Positions 47,972 to 59,640 of a stretch of DNA of 64,000 nt are shown in pieces. Below the pieces are notes generated by a model. That model ran no database searches. It saw nothing but the letters and a program-made list of their open reading frames with translations, and was not told the origin of the DNA. The position numbers were made by a program, and so were the translations under genes. The stretch is from Priapulus caudatus. Its lineage: Eukaryota; Priapulida; Priapulimorpha; Priapulimorphida; Priapulidae. Numbering within the stretch: position 1 is the stretch's first letter; each line of letters starts with the position of its first letter. The stretch is taken from assembly GCF_000485595.1 (NCBI RefSeq), contig NW_014577580.1:23790-87789 (forward strand). Reading direction: 5' to 3'.

Positions 47972-48300
47972 GGCGGCCATTTTGATCCGCTTGGATCACA
48001 TGCATCACGTTGTTGTATGAAATAGTAACCCAAATTACGTCTGTCAGTAAATTTTCAAGTCTGTATGAAGATTATTAACCGAGATATTAGCTATTTTTAA
48101 AGAAATGACGGCGGCCATTTTGAATTCAAGATGGTGGCCGAAAACGCCCTTGAATCACATGCATCACGTGTGTGTATGAAATAGTAACCCAAATTACGTC
48201 TGTCAGTCAATTTTCAAGTCTGTACGAAGATTATTAACGCGAGATATAGCTATTTTTTAAGAAATGACGGCGGCCATTTTAAATTCAAGATGGCGGCCGA
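47972..48300. repeat. ~158-bp tandem repeat, right array (inverted)
   Basis: Two units in the orientation opposite to the left array, ending at the N gap. Confidence 0.9.
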
Positions 48301-48313
48301 GTTGTAGTTGATC

Positions 48314-48338
48314 NNNNNNNNNNNNNNNNNNNNNNNNN
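48314..48338. other. Assembly gap (25 N)
   Basis: Same fixed length as the gap at 13503. It lies exactly between the right 158-bp array and the right inverted arm. Confidence 0.99.
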
Positions 48339-49232
48339 CCATACAAAGTGTTGAAAGTGAAATATTGACCCCAGAGACTTTTAAAGGAGCATATAATGTA
48401 GTGACATATCTTTTGACAACCACCTTGGCCCTGAACCTGATTTAAGCCTACATCTATGTAGCTCACCTACTTTTACCTACATTTTATAGCAGGTATTTAC
48501 ATCTATTTTTAAACTATATGTAATTAGGGATGATCATTATATTGTACATGTACGTTTTAGGCCTAAAGTCTTTTAGAAACATGTAAAAACAAGGTTTCAC
48601 TAGTTAGCGGTATGGCGATGACCTTGACCTTAACCACAGATGACCTTGGTATGCCAAACTTCTATTAACTAGATAGAAACTTATTTTCATGTAGTATTTG
48701 ACATTAGTATTAGTAATATGTCAAATAATCGCAACAAATTACAAGCATATTGACATCTTACATGTTGTGCAATTTTCGGCCCAAAAAATGACCGTTTTTG
48801 AAATGTATCAAACTACGTTTCATACTGTAGCTCAGGCATAAACTTGACTTGGACATCTTTTATCTACCATTTGAACCCAATTTGGTTGAGAGAATCCAAT
48901 TGGTGTGGTAACTGTGGTTGTTTTTTGGGCACATAGTACGATTTTAAACAGGGGTCAAATTTCTTGACCTTTTGACCTCTGGTGACCGACATGAATAGCA
49001 TATCAGCATATAACATATAGCAGTGTGTAGGGAATAACATCTTAAACATTTTGAGTGGTCATTTATAACAATTGGACAATTAGTAAAAATATATTGAGTT
49101 TTTCATTTCCCTACCCCAGATTTTGGGTCCGACGTCTGACGCGGTCATCCACATTCAAGAGGTCATTACTACCACTAAGCTGTGGATGCTGGGTGGGGCT
49201 CACGTTTTTTTTCATCTATGGATATATAGTCG
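48339..49232. mobile_element. Right inverted arm of the nuclease-transposon nest
   Basis: Reverse complement of 39722-40640. No coding capacity; a short frame near 48864-49049 is incidental. Confidence 0.88.
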
Positions 49233-49865
49233 GGGGTGTTAGGGATATTTTGGTTCACATTCTTCCAAAAGCACCAAATTTGGCCCAGATGTTGCCCATA
49301 CCATACTTTTTCGATTTCTGCCAAATTCCAATATGGCCACCACCCGGGTTGGGGGGCAATCTAGTTAAACATCCAAAAGATCTATAATCACAAATAATAC
49401 CACTTTTTAGGGGTTTTCAAGGTCTGGGAATCTGATTCTGATCTTACTTCAGTGGTTTGAGGTCAAGGTCACTCCTCAAGGTCACCCTAAAGGTCATTTT
49501 TGGGTCAAATTAATATGTCATTTTTAGTGTTTTTTTGTCAATATTTACAAACAGCACCTCATTTTATCGGTTTCGGGTTGAGTAACCCGAATCTGACCTT
49601 ATTTGAACGATTTGAGGCAATATTGCATGTTCAGGTCACGACCGAAAGGTGAATCGTACGTCAATTATAGGTAAAAAACATTAACACTAAGAATTAGACA
49701 TAATACCACTTTTTAGGGATTTGTGGCCTCTGAGAATCCGATTCTGATCTTATTTGGCGATTTGAGGACATAGTGACCACATTTTGGGGTCAAAGGTCAA
49801 AGCTCAGCAGTGTACTACTAAAAGATAAACAAAGATTATTCAGGAATCCATTTTATTAAAGTAAT
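49233..49865. repeat. Degenerate repeats rich in AGGTCA words
   Basis: Three diverged ~150-bp units of the form GAATC(T/C)GATTCTGATCTTA(C/T)TT ... GATTTGAGG. Between 49450 and 49500 there are at least three AAGGTCA words. Probably the 3' non-coding part of copy V. Confidence 0.6.
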
Positions 49866-49879
49866 TCAGACTAAAGTAT

Positions 49880-50600
49880 TACTACTGGTCATCTTCGCTA
49901 TAACGCACCCACCTTCGCATTTGCAATGGCTGTACATCGGACACCGCGCGGTTGCATTTGCACCTTCCTGTGCATGCCTTGAGGCAGCTGCAGTGCAAGA
50001 GAATGGCACATGCCATGAAGCGTCGCTGAGAGTGGTCCATAGTGGTTGCCATGTACTGGTGCCATCTTTGTGCCATCCCACTCACTGAAGTCAGGAATTT
50101 TCTTGCTGGACCGAGGGTGGTCTGACTCCAGTAGAAATGTGCCTGTAGTAACGCTCGCTTCACATGCTGGAACAGTGCTGCTTGGGTAGGGTGGAATATT
50201 TTCCGTCGATTCTGCTTCCAGTGGTGAAGAGGCGATGCCTGGCCTCATTGAAACAGCTGCGCCACACCCCTTGCTGTACATGAGTACCACGAACGCGTTC
50301 GATCTGCTGCATATGTACAGACACCAGACTGAAGAGGTCAGGCGTCGCGTGTGAGAGCCACTAGTGTGTCGGTGAGGTCGCGCATGCTTTTCCAGGCTGC
50401 CCAGGCGGTCTTCTTGCCACATCCAAGAAAACGTAAAGTCGTGTCACATCCTGTTAGGCTGTGGAAGAGGGGTAGTGCCAAGGACTTTGAGGCTGGTTTT
50501 GGGCGCGTGTGTCCTGCTTTTAAATGAAAGAGCATACAAAAGTATGCAAGTGTACCAATTTTCATACTTTTTTCACAATTTGAACGATTTTTTTCTAATC
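49880..50600 (-). pseudogene. Nuclease/CXC family, third subfamily, copy V (heavily frameshifted)
   Basis: Minus strand. 50565-50338 reads L-P-L-F-H-S-L-T-G-C-D-T and G-C-G-K-K-T-A-W-A-A-W, the XPG-like core C-terminus. Further parts in other frames give W-Q-P-L-W-T-T-L-S-D-A-S, C-S-C-L-K-A-C-T-G-R-C-K-C and C-K-C-E-G-G-C, the CXC tail, ending near 49880. At least three frameshifts. Confidence 0.7.
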
Positions 50601-50683
50601 TACTGTACTATTAAGCCTAACTGAAAAAGTCATGGACGGATTGTCATAAAATTTTCAGGATACGTCAGAAAAATATTTCTCTC

Positions 50684-50754
50684 TATATATATTTCTCTCT
50701 CTCTCTCTTTTCTCCCTTCTCTCCTCTCTCTCTATCTCTCTCTCTCGCTCTCTC

Positions 50755-50800
<46 letters not shown>

Positions 50801-50875
50801 CCCTCTCTCTCTTGCTCTCTCCCAATATATCTCTCTCTATATATTTCTCTCTTTCTCGCTCTCTTTTCTTCCTTC
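50684..50875. repeat. CT-rich microsatellite
   Basis: CTCTCT runs with TATATATTTCTCTC interruptions. Confidence 0.95.
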
Positions 50876-52365
50876 TCTATCGCCAGTGATAATTTTGGCT
50901 GAGAATATTAATTTATATGATCCTAAAATCCGACGAGAAAATCACAGACTACGTCGATCCGCACCACTCGCTACCTTCACACTTCCAAGATACGGTCAAC
51001 GTTAGTCTCGCAGTCCGGCTTGGATACTCTGTAACACTGCATGTACAGTAACACTGCACACTTGCACTGTAGTGTATAACTCCGCACAGTAACACTGTGC
51101 GGTTAACTACCGTCTTAGCATTACCCCTCCCCCGCATGTAGTTACCCTGATTTCATCTAACCACTGACTTTCATTACAGCGCTGTTCTACTTTTTTTCCC
51201 CGCCGGTTGTTTGTGCGTTATCCTGCCCTTATTTTTTTCTGATGATATATAGCCTCATATCGTTATGCGATGCTCTGCCCTTCTTATCGGTATCCGTGTT
51301 TTCTTACTACCCATTTTTACTCGCTCATTATATCGCTACATATTTGTTCTTGTTTCTCGAAATAAAAGAAAGAAAATCGCTCTCTTGAGTTTTCTTTGTT
51401 GTGGTCATAATACGATGTTATAGAAACGAGTTAATATTCACCGAAAAAGACAAACATGCGAACAAAGGAAGAAGAGGTGCAATTGTAGATTACACAATGC
51501 TTGCTCATAATCTGACGTCTAATTTATCACTCGTAATAACCCGTTTCGCTGTTCCAGGGTTACGTCGATATTTGGCGAAAAAATAGCAATTCGTCGCGAG
51601 CACACAATAGTCATTGCGCGCGTTAGTAATCGGTTAAAGCAGCAAAAACGAGTTTTAAAAATGCGCAATCGGAAACATTCGGACGCCGACTGACGAGAAA
51701 GAATTCGGCAGGCATCGTGTGATTGATATGTCGGCGACGCAAAACTTGTGCGAAGCGTGTGAAAATGACGAGGAGCGAACAAGCGACGCATAGCGATGGT
51801 ATGCACACGTACATATACGGCCAAATCCATACGAATCTTGCTCGATGCGCGCGCCACGGGTGTACAATGTACATAGACATCCAAATCCACACGAATCATA
51901 TGTCCGATGCACGCGCCAAGGGTGTACATACATAGAGTATAATACAAGGGAGGTCAAAGCGGGGATCCGTCGTTAATCCGACAGGAATTTGACATCTCGC
52001 GTGCTCTCCGTCATCATATACCGTGGTGCGTAACTCGCGCTCGAATGTATTTGTAACCAAAACATTTGGACAAGCTCCCGTGGTGTCACTTCGATACTGG
52101 CAGCTGTGTCTATACTAATTAGAAGCAGATGAAACGCTATGTAGAAAGATGCTAACCTTTCGTTATTAGGTGCTGTGTACATTCGCGTATGCTACACACG
52201 CGGCAAAAAATGCGTCCGAGGTGTAGGGGTTTCTTAAGGGTCAGGAGCAGCCTGCATTCACACGGGCGAAGGAAGAAGGATGCTAGCAATTGCCTGCGTA
52301 CTGCACACACACAGGCACATACACACACGCGCGCTCTCGCTCGCACGCACGCAGGCACGCACCTA
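50876..52365. other. No gene recognised
   Basis: No exon with splice sites or known motif found; several 60-140 codon frames have no recognisable pattern. Confidence 0.5.
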
Positions 52366-52370
52366 TATAC

Positions 52371-52416
52371 ATCAAGAGTCCATAATAGAAAAGATGTTCT
52401 ATTATGGACTCTTGAT
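52371..52416. repeat. 20-bp perfect hairpin, 6-nt loop
   Basis: Arm ATCAAGAGTCCATAATAGAA, loop AAGATG, then the exact inverse; TATA on both outer sides. It could be a tiny MITE or a precursor hairpin; expression unknown. Confidence 0.9.
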
Positions 52417-53144
52417 ATATATACATATAAACATAGATGAAACAAATGCGCACGCAAACGGCACGCACTCACGCACAACACGCCCGCACGCCCGCTAGTC
52501 CACCGTACGCACGCATGCCCGTACGCTCGCCCCCACACACATACAGAGATGCTATACAAAACGCAATCGTTCACACTCGTGCTCTTTTATGCCTTATACT
52601 CAAGCAAAAGCTATAATGGCTGCCTATGCTATAATACGAGTGCCAAAAAGCCGTTTACCGCCTTTTCACAAGTTTCCACGCGGGTGGCAGGCTCTATGTA
52701 CGTACTTAGGCAGATAGTTGGGAAGGGCTCACACATATCGGTCACCATAGCATAAGAGTCAGGGTTAGAAATAGCGTTAGGGTTATGGGGTAGGACTGAT
52801 AGATTCTCGGTACCTAACTTTAGGGGTAGCCCTGGCCATTGAAGTCGGGTTAGAGTAGAGGTTAAATAACCGTAACCGTAACCCTAACTTTAAATGTCGT
52901 CCACGAACTCTAAGCTTATTTCTAACGCAAACTCAATTCCAACCTTAACGTTGCCCAACATGGCGTTGGGGGGTTATAGTTGTGAATGATGTTAGTGTTA
53001 GCGCTGAAAGTGTGGCTACAGTTGTGGTTGTACTGACGTTTAGAGTTAAATCTTCCCGTAGGCTCTTTCCTTGTGTTATGTACATTACTAGCCCGAATAG
53101 GCTGCGAGGCTAGCATCAATACGCATCTTCTTTCAGTCTTTCGA
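52417..53144. other. No gene recognised
   Basis: Contains scattered GGTTAG/CCTAAC words (52750-52890) that look like decayed telomere-like repeats. Confidence 0.5.
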
Positions 53145-53325
53145 TGCATCTTTCGATGTACGTTTCTATGCATCTTTTGATGTATGTTTCAATGTATCTT
53201 TCGATGTCTGTTTCTATGTATCTTTCGATGTATCTTTCGATGTCTGTTTCTATGTATCTTTCGATGTGTCTGTCAATGTGTCCTTCTATGTATATTTTGA
53301 TGTATATTCCTGTGTACGACCGTTG
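53145..53325. repeat. 12-bp tandem repeat (GATGTATCTTTC)n
   Basis: About 15 units, alternating TCTTTCGATGTA and TGTTTCTATGTA; the Met-x-x-Ser-Met frame is a repeat artefact. Confidence 0.92.
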
Positions 53326-53804
53326 TACTTGTAGCTAGTATATGTAGCAAGCACGCGGCGAGTAAACATTTGGGCAGCTTGTTGCGAAGAATGCATACGC
53401 AGTACGCACGCAGCCTCGAGATAGCGTTATTATTGTTGTTGTACGCGCTGTTGGTTCCCACCCGTATATACGTTACCATCAACTATAAATATTTTCGCCG
53501 TCGACTACCGAGGATTAGTCAGCGGAGATCTCACATGTGTTAGTGGAGGTAAGGTTCATCAAATAACATCGGAGCCGTCGGCAGAGGGATTGCTTCTCCG
53601 TGCACACAGAGACCGGCGAGCCAGTGCGCCGACTAATGTTGTATACTTTACGCTAAATTGCTGGTATTTCGGTCCACCATAAACATCGCGTATGTGTCCC
53701 AGAGTAACCTTTCTCTGTGTGTGCGTGCGTGAGCTTCAAGTCGGACGTCGACAGCTGCCGCACATGCTGCCGGTAGTGCGGCGAGGTATTTACTGCCCTT
53801 CCTC

Positions 53805-54026
53805 TCCCTCTCGCGCGCGCTCTCTCTCTTTCTCTGCATGTCTCTCTCTTTATTTTTATCTTTCTCTTTCTCTGTATGTCTCTCTCTTTATCGTTCTCTT
53901 TCTCTTTCTTCCTCTCTCTGTTTCTCTTTCTCTTTCTCTCTCCCTCTCTCTCTATCCCTCAATCTTCACCTCTCTGTCTTTCTTTTTCTCTCGATCTCCC
54001 CCTCTCTTTATTTCTCTCTCTCTCTA

Positions 54027-54075
<49 letters not shown>

Positions 54076-54225
54076 TGCCCTCGCTCTTTATCTTTCTCTC
54101 TTGCTTTCTCTCTCTCTCTCTCTCTCAATCTCCCTCTTTCTCTCTCTTTTCCTTGCTCTCCATCCCGCTCTCTATCTCTCTCTTTCTCTTTATTTCTCTC
54201 CCTCTCTCGCGCTCTCTTAATCTCC
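53805..54225. repeat. CT-rich low-complexity tract
   Basis: CTCTCT/CTTTCT for about 420 bp. Confidence 0.95.
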
Positions 54226-54369
54226 GTACGCTTACAGGCGGCGATAAGCTGAGTGCATGCGTTTTTCGCTTTTCATTACAGTTCTGAAGGCTACAGAAGG
54301 AATGTTTTTGGGTGGATAGTCTTCGCGTAGACGAATAGATATTGTAGGCTTGCACATGAGAGCGTAGGC

Positions 54370-54399
54370 GAGAAAGAGAGAGAGAGAGAAAGAGCGCGC

Positions 54400-54449
<50 letters not shown>

Positions 54450-54502
54450 GAGCTCGATAGAGAGAAAGCGAAAAAAGTGAGCGAGGGAGGCACACACACA
54501 CA

Positions 54503-54538
<36 letters not shown>

Positions 54539-54546
54539 CACACACA
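54370..54546. repeat. (GA)n and (CACG)n microsatellites
   Basis: AGAGAG at 54375-54447 and CACGCACG at 54491-54546. Confidence 0.95.
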
Positions 54547-54559
54547 CGCCTAGAAAGAG

Positions 54560-55540
54560 AGAGCATGCAACCCGTTTAAATCAGCAGGTGTGAGTCACAC
54601 ACGTCAACTGAAGTGTGAGAATGTAAAAGTTATGATTGCGCATCATTATGTAGGAACCGGTTACAGTTTTCTTAATAGCCATACCTTCGTATAATAGCAC
54701 GAACTCACGTCTATATACATACATACGTTCATACTACTAGATGGTTCTGCTACAGTACGGCCTTATACTATAGTAATTTGTATTTATTAACTTCTTCGCC
54801 AAACTGAACTGATAGGGCTATCAATACTTAAACCCACTGCGTTTCATTTATGGTATTGAGATGGGCTATTTTAGGATGTTTTTCAGCGCTTTCATCGGGT
54901 TTTTGCTTTAGCACCGAGACTGAAAGGCCGGCGGCAAGCAAAAATGGCAACGTTTTCAGAGATCATGCTCGTACTTTTCAGAAATTGCGAACAAAAACGC
55001 CACCCATGACGTTCGCCACCGGTGTGCCACCGCAAAACATTATTCGCGTCTATCCTGCTTTCTATATACGAACCTATAATTATTAGTCAGTTAAAGCCCG
55101 CTAATATTTTATAATAATGTGCCCTCCGTCCACGCGAATATCGCTCTTCAGATGGCCACACAGTAATAATACCCGTGCGCGCGTTCTCTCTCCCCCAATT
55201 TATCATCATAACTGTCATTCCGCTAGATGTCGCGGCGAGCTCGGAGGATGCGCTTCATCGCAGCCGACCCGTGAGCTGGGTTGAGCGTCTGCGCCGTACG
55301 CACCCCACTAGCCGAGCTATCCCCCGAGTAACAGCAGCTGCGGCAAGCAAAGCGGGAGACTTTACTCATCAGGCGAGTTGCCACTATAGTTGTCACTGTG
55401 TGAGCGGCACAGTATATCTCGCAAATAACTGGAAGGGAACTGTCGAAGGCAACAATCGAAGGTAGCGACAGTCTTTGAGAAGCATTCGCAATAAAGAACA
55501 CACGTACGCGTAATCGCGCTGGAAATCGAGAGAAAAAGAG
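54560..55540. other. No gene recognised
   Basis: A 78-codon frame at 54850-55086 and a 96-codon frame at 55175-55465 have no recognisable motif or signal peptide. Confidence 0.5.
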
Positions 55541-55543
55541 AAA

Positions 55544-55595
<52 letters not shown>

Positions 55596-55599
55596 TTTG

Positions 55600-55782
55600 T
55601 CTCGCAGGTGCATTACTCGTTACGGCATCACAGTACGTGTGCATTAGGCGTCACCGAACGAACACGGTGCGAAAAAACAGAGACCGCGAGTGCGTGAGCA
55701 ACACGTGAGCGACAGCTCTGCGTTCGAAGGAGACGACGACTTTGACCAAGATACACCGCGCGCCCCGTTAGACGTTCACAAG
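55600..55782 (+). other. Possible non-coding first exon ending in a strong splice donor
   Basis: GC-richer stretch right after a GA microsatellite (55541-55590), ending TTCACAAG|GTAAGTTT, a consensus donor. No ATG-started conserved frame, so it would be a 5' UTR exon. The downstream exon is not identified; weak evidence only. Confidence 0.25.
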
Positions 55783-56274
55783 GTAAGTTTAATTCGCAAT
55801 CAGTGGGCTATGCCTTATCACTCATTCCGTACTTAACAGTATATCAGTATATTTTATCTGTATACGTGTAAAATAATGCTACGTACTAAAAAGAGCAAAG
55901 TTGCATGCGATATGGGCCTATAGCGTTTACTATATGTGTACACGCGCAATATTTGCACTCGTTTCCGTTCAGTCCTACTCCAGGACCGCGGATTGTAATG
56001 ATAATGTTAGGGTTAGTTTACGACTAGGTTTAGGTAAAATGATTACGGTTATATTTAAGGGATTATGATTGGTACTCATCGATTAGAGATATGAATAGGA
56101 TAACGTTGATTTGTGCACCGAGGTCTCAACGTAGGGCTAGAAAGATAGTCAAAGTAAGCCCTAATATTCACTTTAGTACTACAGGCGAGCATATTCATCG
56201 GTACATAGAAATAATCGTGTACTGAGCGGAGGTACCTATACCGTGCCTACAACGCCTAGCTAGGCTGAGAGAGT
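55783..56274. other. No gene recognised
   Basis: Intron or intergenic DNA with scattered GTTAGGG/TTTAGG words. Confidence 0.5.
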
Positions 56275-56654
56275 CTCTCCCCGGGCATCTTCCGTTAAAC
56301 ATTGCCGAGAGACCTAGCTAGGGCTCATAGGGTCTATGTCCCCCAGGGAACTGCTGGAACGTACCCTGGGTACGGTCCGGTATACCGGAACGTACCCTGG
56401 TACTATCTAATATGCCGGACCGTACCTCGCCTACTCAACTAACGAGTCTAGGGAGTCGCCTACGCCTACTCCCTAACCCTAACCTTAACCCTAACCCTAA
56501 CCCTAACCCTAACCATATCAAATAGTTACCAGGGTACGTTCCGGTATACCGGACCGTACCCAGGGTACGTTCCGGCAGTACCCTGGGGGACATAGACGCT
56601 ATGAGCCCTAGCTAAGTCTCTCGGCAATGTTTAACGAAAGATGCCCGGGGAGAG
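56275..56654. mobile_element. Foldback/MITE element with telomere-like core, copy 2 (full length)
   Basis: 380 bp. Inverted arms begin CTCTCCCCGGGCATCTTCCG and end with the inverse. Each arm also holds AGGGTCTATGTCCCCCAGGG and GTACCCTGG...CCGGTATACCGG. The core (56471-56515) has five CCCTAA-type units. Copy 1 at 343-608 matches the inner 265 bp. No target duplication could be identified. Confidence 0.88.
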
Positions 56655-58864
56655 TAATAAAAAAACGGACAGTGATTGGATGGCGGCTACACAGAACTGA
56701 TGAACAGCGGCTTGACGTGAATACAGACGATGTTCGCGTGTCACTGTGTCAACGCCTCGGCGTGCGTTGCACTGTGCCTCATTAATTTTTAATCACATTT
56801 TAGAATCCGGAAAAAAACCCTGCGATTTGATTCGAGCGCGTTGACTCGCAATACAGACGACCCTGTATATAAGGGTCAGTCATGAAAAAAACGTGTTCTT
56901 TATAGAAAGGTGTCCGTTGTATAAAGACGCGTTCACTGCATGATTACCACTCAATGAAAAGAGCGACCTTTATAGACCGGGACACATATTGTATAGATTT
57001 TTTGCTAGCACGTATTTGACGGTGTTCCATTTCCGGTCCGTCCGGAAAACGATCCTTGGTGTGGAACGGCGATGATTTCCACACGCGAACATATCAGAAC
57101 GTTGCGCATACCTCATAATACTATTCCAGCGACCGACTAGTAGTACTTGGGTTAGGGTTAGGGTTGGGGTTAGCACATACCGCACATGAGAAACGGCCAT
57201 TCACGTGTATAGTCGGTGCGGTTTAGATGTAACTCGGCCCGCGCACGCAGATAAAATGTTGCGTGAGATCATCTGGTGTGACGCACATGGTGCAGTGAAA
57301 GTAAGATCCCAGCGCGCTAAACCCTTTACTGCTTGCTTGCTCCCTCGCTACTTACGGCGAGACGCTGTAATGGAGAGTTGTCTTTGCGAACAACAAAAAG
57401 CTTATAAGCGCGGCAGACGAGATCTAGTGGCGTCCCTCGCACGCATAACACGAGCGGCGTTCCGCACACAAAAACAATTGCACACTGATCTCGTCGTCTT
57501 TTCGCTTTAAAATTAGATTGCAAGCACTTACGGGTAATTTTCTTGCATTGCCGACCGTGTCTGTACCCCGATGGGGAGCCTGACGTACACTTCTGTTGGG
57601 GGACCGTTACGATAAGCAACACGATATCTCGTCTGTGAGCGGAATACAAACAAACAGGCAGACGATTTGCGTGCATGAATTAGCGTTCTACGGCGATAAT
57701 GGTTTAGGATGGACGGAAGCAGACAGCACACAGGCTCTAACGCACGTGTGCTGGCTGACACGATACAAAATTACAAACGTACGATTATCGACCGCACCCA
57801 ATAACCACATTCATCATACAACAGTGGTCATTGTAATAACCCTGACCTTGGTTCTGAGCTTAAATTGATTCGCAGAAATTTATAAACAGAAATAATAACT
57901 ATAATTTAATGCACAATAAAACTACCAAAAGTGCGACTTAGTAATTATGCCTTTCACATTACTTACCCACAGATGGATTGCGGTGCATGCCCATTTATGA
58001 ACGCTGCCCAAAACCAATTACAGCGAAGTAGTTAATTAGTATCAATTTGCATAGATTAATTTTCAAGTGTAAAATTCCGTGCGCGTATCGTATCTTTGTT
58101 CCGCTGTTTAGGGCATACGATTGTGACGCAATTTCTTTTAGAACGCCCCTGCGATTTCTTTCATCAGTGCTGTTCTTCTGCGACGGCCGCATAATTGCTA
58201 TTGTCGAACAGCCTCTCTACAACCGCACCGCTCTTTCACGCATTGAAATCGCCGAACATTGACATGCATAACCATTATTCCGCACAAATTACCTACTAAG
58301 CGGTCTGGCAGCGAGCGGTAGGTTCGCTAAGAGGTAAATACATTGGTTGCATTGTAAGCCGTGGTAAAAGGCGAGTGGGGGGGGGAGGGAAAAGGGGAGG
58401 AAAACAAACTCAGTATAGTCGTACGTATATACGGTAAGCGTCGCAGCAAAAAGAGAGTTACAGATTAGCAAGCATCTGCTATGCGATGGGTGCACTGCAA
58501 GCGGCGACAGCAAGCGGGCGCGCGGGGAGAAAGAAAGAAAAAACACAGAATTGTTGGTCAAACATACGCGTAGGTCTACTCGTCACAACAAGGAGAGAGT
58601 TAGAAATCAGCGGAAATCGCGCCCGGGATACACACATCTGTACGGCGGAATTCTTTACGCTCCGAATTCCGGAGAAAATATTCGGCCGTCAGCAGCAGCA
58701 GCAGCAACCGGCGGCCCGCTAATACCGCTACAGTGCCCACGGCTCGGCGGTTTATTTCGTTTGGCGGTTATAGCTGTGCGCACGATGGATTGTGCGTGCT
58801 GCGCAGACTGGTACCCCGTCTGTCGCTCTCCTTCCTCTCTTCGTTCCCCCGCTCTCTGTGTGTT
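56655..58864. other. No gene recognised
   Basis: Contains a short GGGTTAGGGTTAGGG telomere-like stretch at 57149-57172, a CAG run at 58691-58705, and frames of 70-100 codons without recognisable similarity. Confidence 0.5.
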
Positions 58865-58936
58865 TCTCCTCCGTCTTTCCCCTTCTCTCCTAATCTCTCT
58901 CTATTTTCTCTCTCTCACCCAATCTCTCTATCTTTC

Positions 58937-58973
<37 letters not shown>

Positions 58974-59022
58974 GTCTCTTTATGTGTCTCTCTTTCCCTC
59001 TCTCTCCCTCACCCTCTCTCGA

Positions 59023-59063
<41 letters not shown>

Positions 59064-59100
59064 GTCTCTCTCCCTCTCGCTCTTTATGTCTCTCTTTCTC
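58865..59100. repeat. CT-rich low-complexity tract
   Basis: CTCTCT with CCTCTCC and TATGTCTC interruptions. Confidence 0.95.
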
Positions 59101-59396
59101 GCCTCCGATGCTGAAACCCCGCTCCGTACGTGCACAGACCGCTATTAACAAATTGGTAGAGACGGCATGATGCCCGCTGCACGTGTGCCTAGAGGAAAGC
59201 GCTTTTCTCCCCTCCCCTTCCCCCCTCCTCTTCCTCTTCCTCCTCCCGTCCTCCCAGGACACCGGCGTCCGTTCTCCGCGCTGCTGCTACCGCTGCTGCT
59301 GCTGCAGCGGACGTCTATTTATGGAAGCGGATAAACAGACGGTAGCGAGAGCACAGGGCGCTGTTTTTTCCTCTGCTATCAATTACGATAGTGGTC

Positions 59397-59640
59397 GGCT
59401 GGACGTGCGGTTCCTGGTAGCTGTCCATCCACAGGTGAGACAGCCAGCAGAACTGCCGGCTGGGCGTGCGGTTCCTGGTAGCTGTCCATCCACAGGTGAG
59501 ACAGCCAGCAGAACGGTCGGCTTGGCGTGCGGTCCCTGGTAGCTGTCCATCCACAAATGAGACAGCCAGCAGAACGGTCGGCTTGGCGTGCGGTCCCTGG
59601 TAGCTGTTCATCCACAGGTGAGACAGCCAGCAGACCGGTT
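59397..59640. repeat. 61-bp tandem repeat, exactly four units
   Basis: Units begin GGCTGGACGTGCGGTTCCTG (with variants) at 59397, 59458, 59519 and 59580, differing at only a few bases. Each contains CCACAGGTGAGACAG, a donor-like word (CCACAAATGAGACAG in unit 3). Confidence 0.95.

Noticed and set aside
53692-54287. Ser/Leu/Phe-rich frames of 114-186 codons
   Set aside because: Translations of CT-rich low-complexity DNA; the same applies at 58551-59170 and 54125-54566.
57205-57510. 101-codon plus-strand frame
   Set aside because: Not repeat-derived, but no recognisable motif, splice context or start evidence; chance frames of this size are expected.
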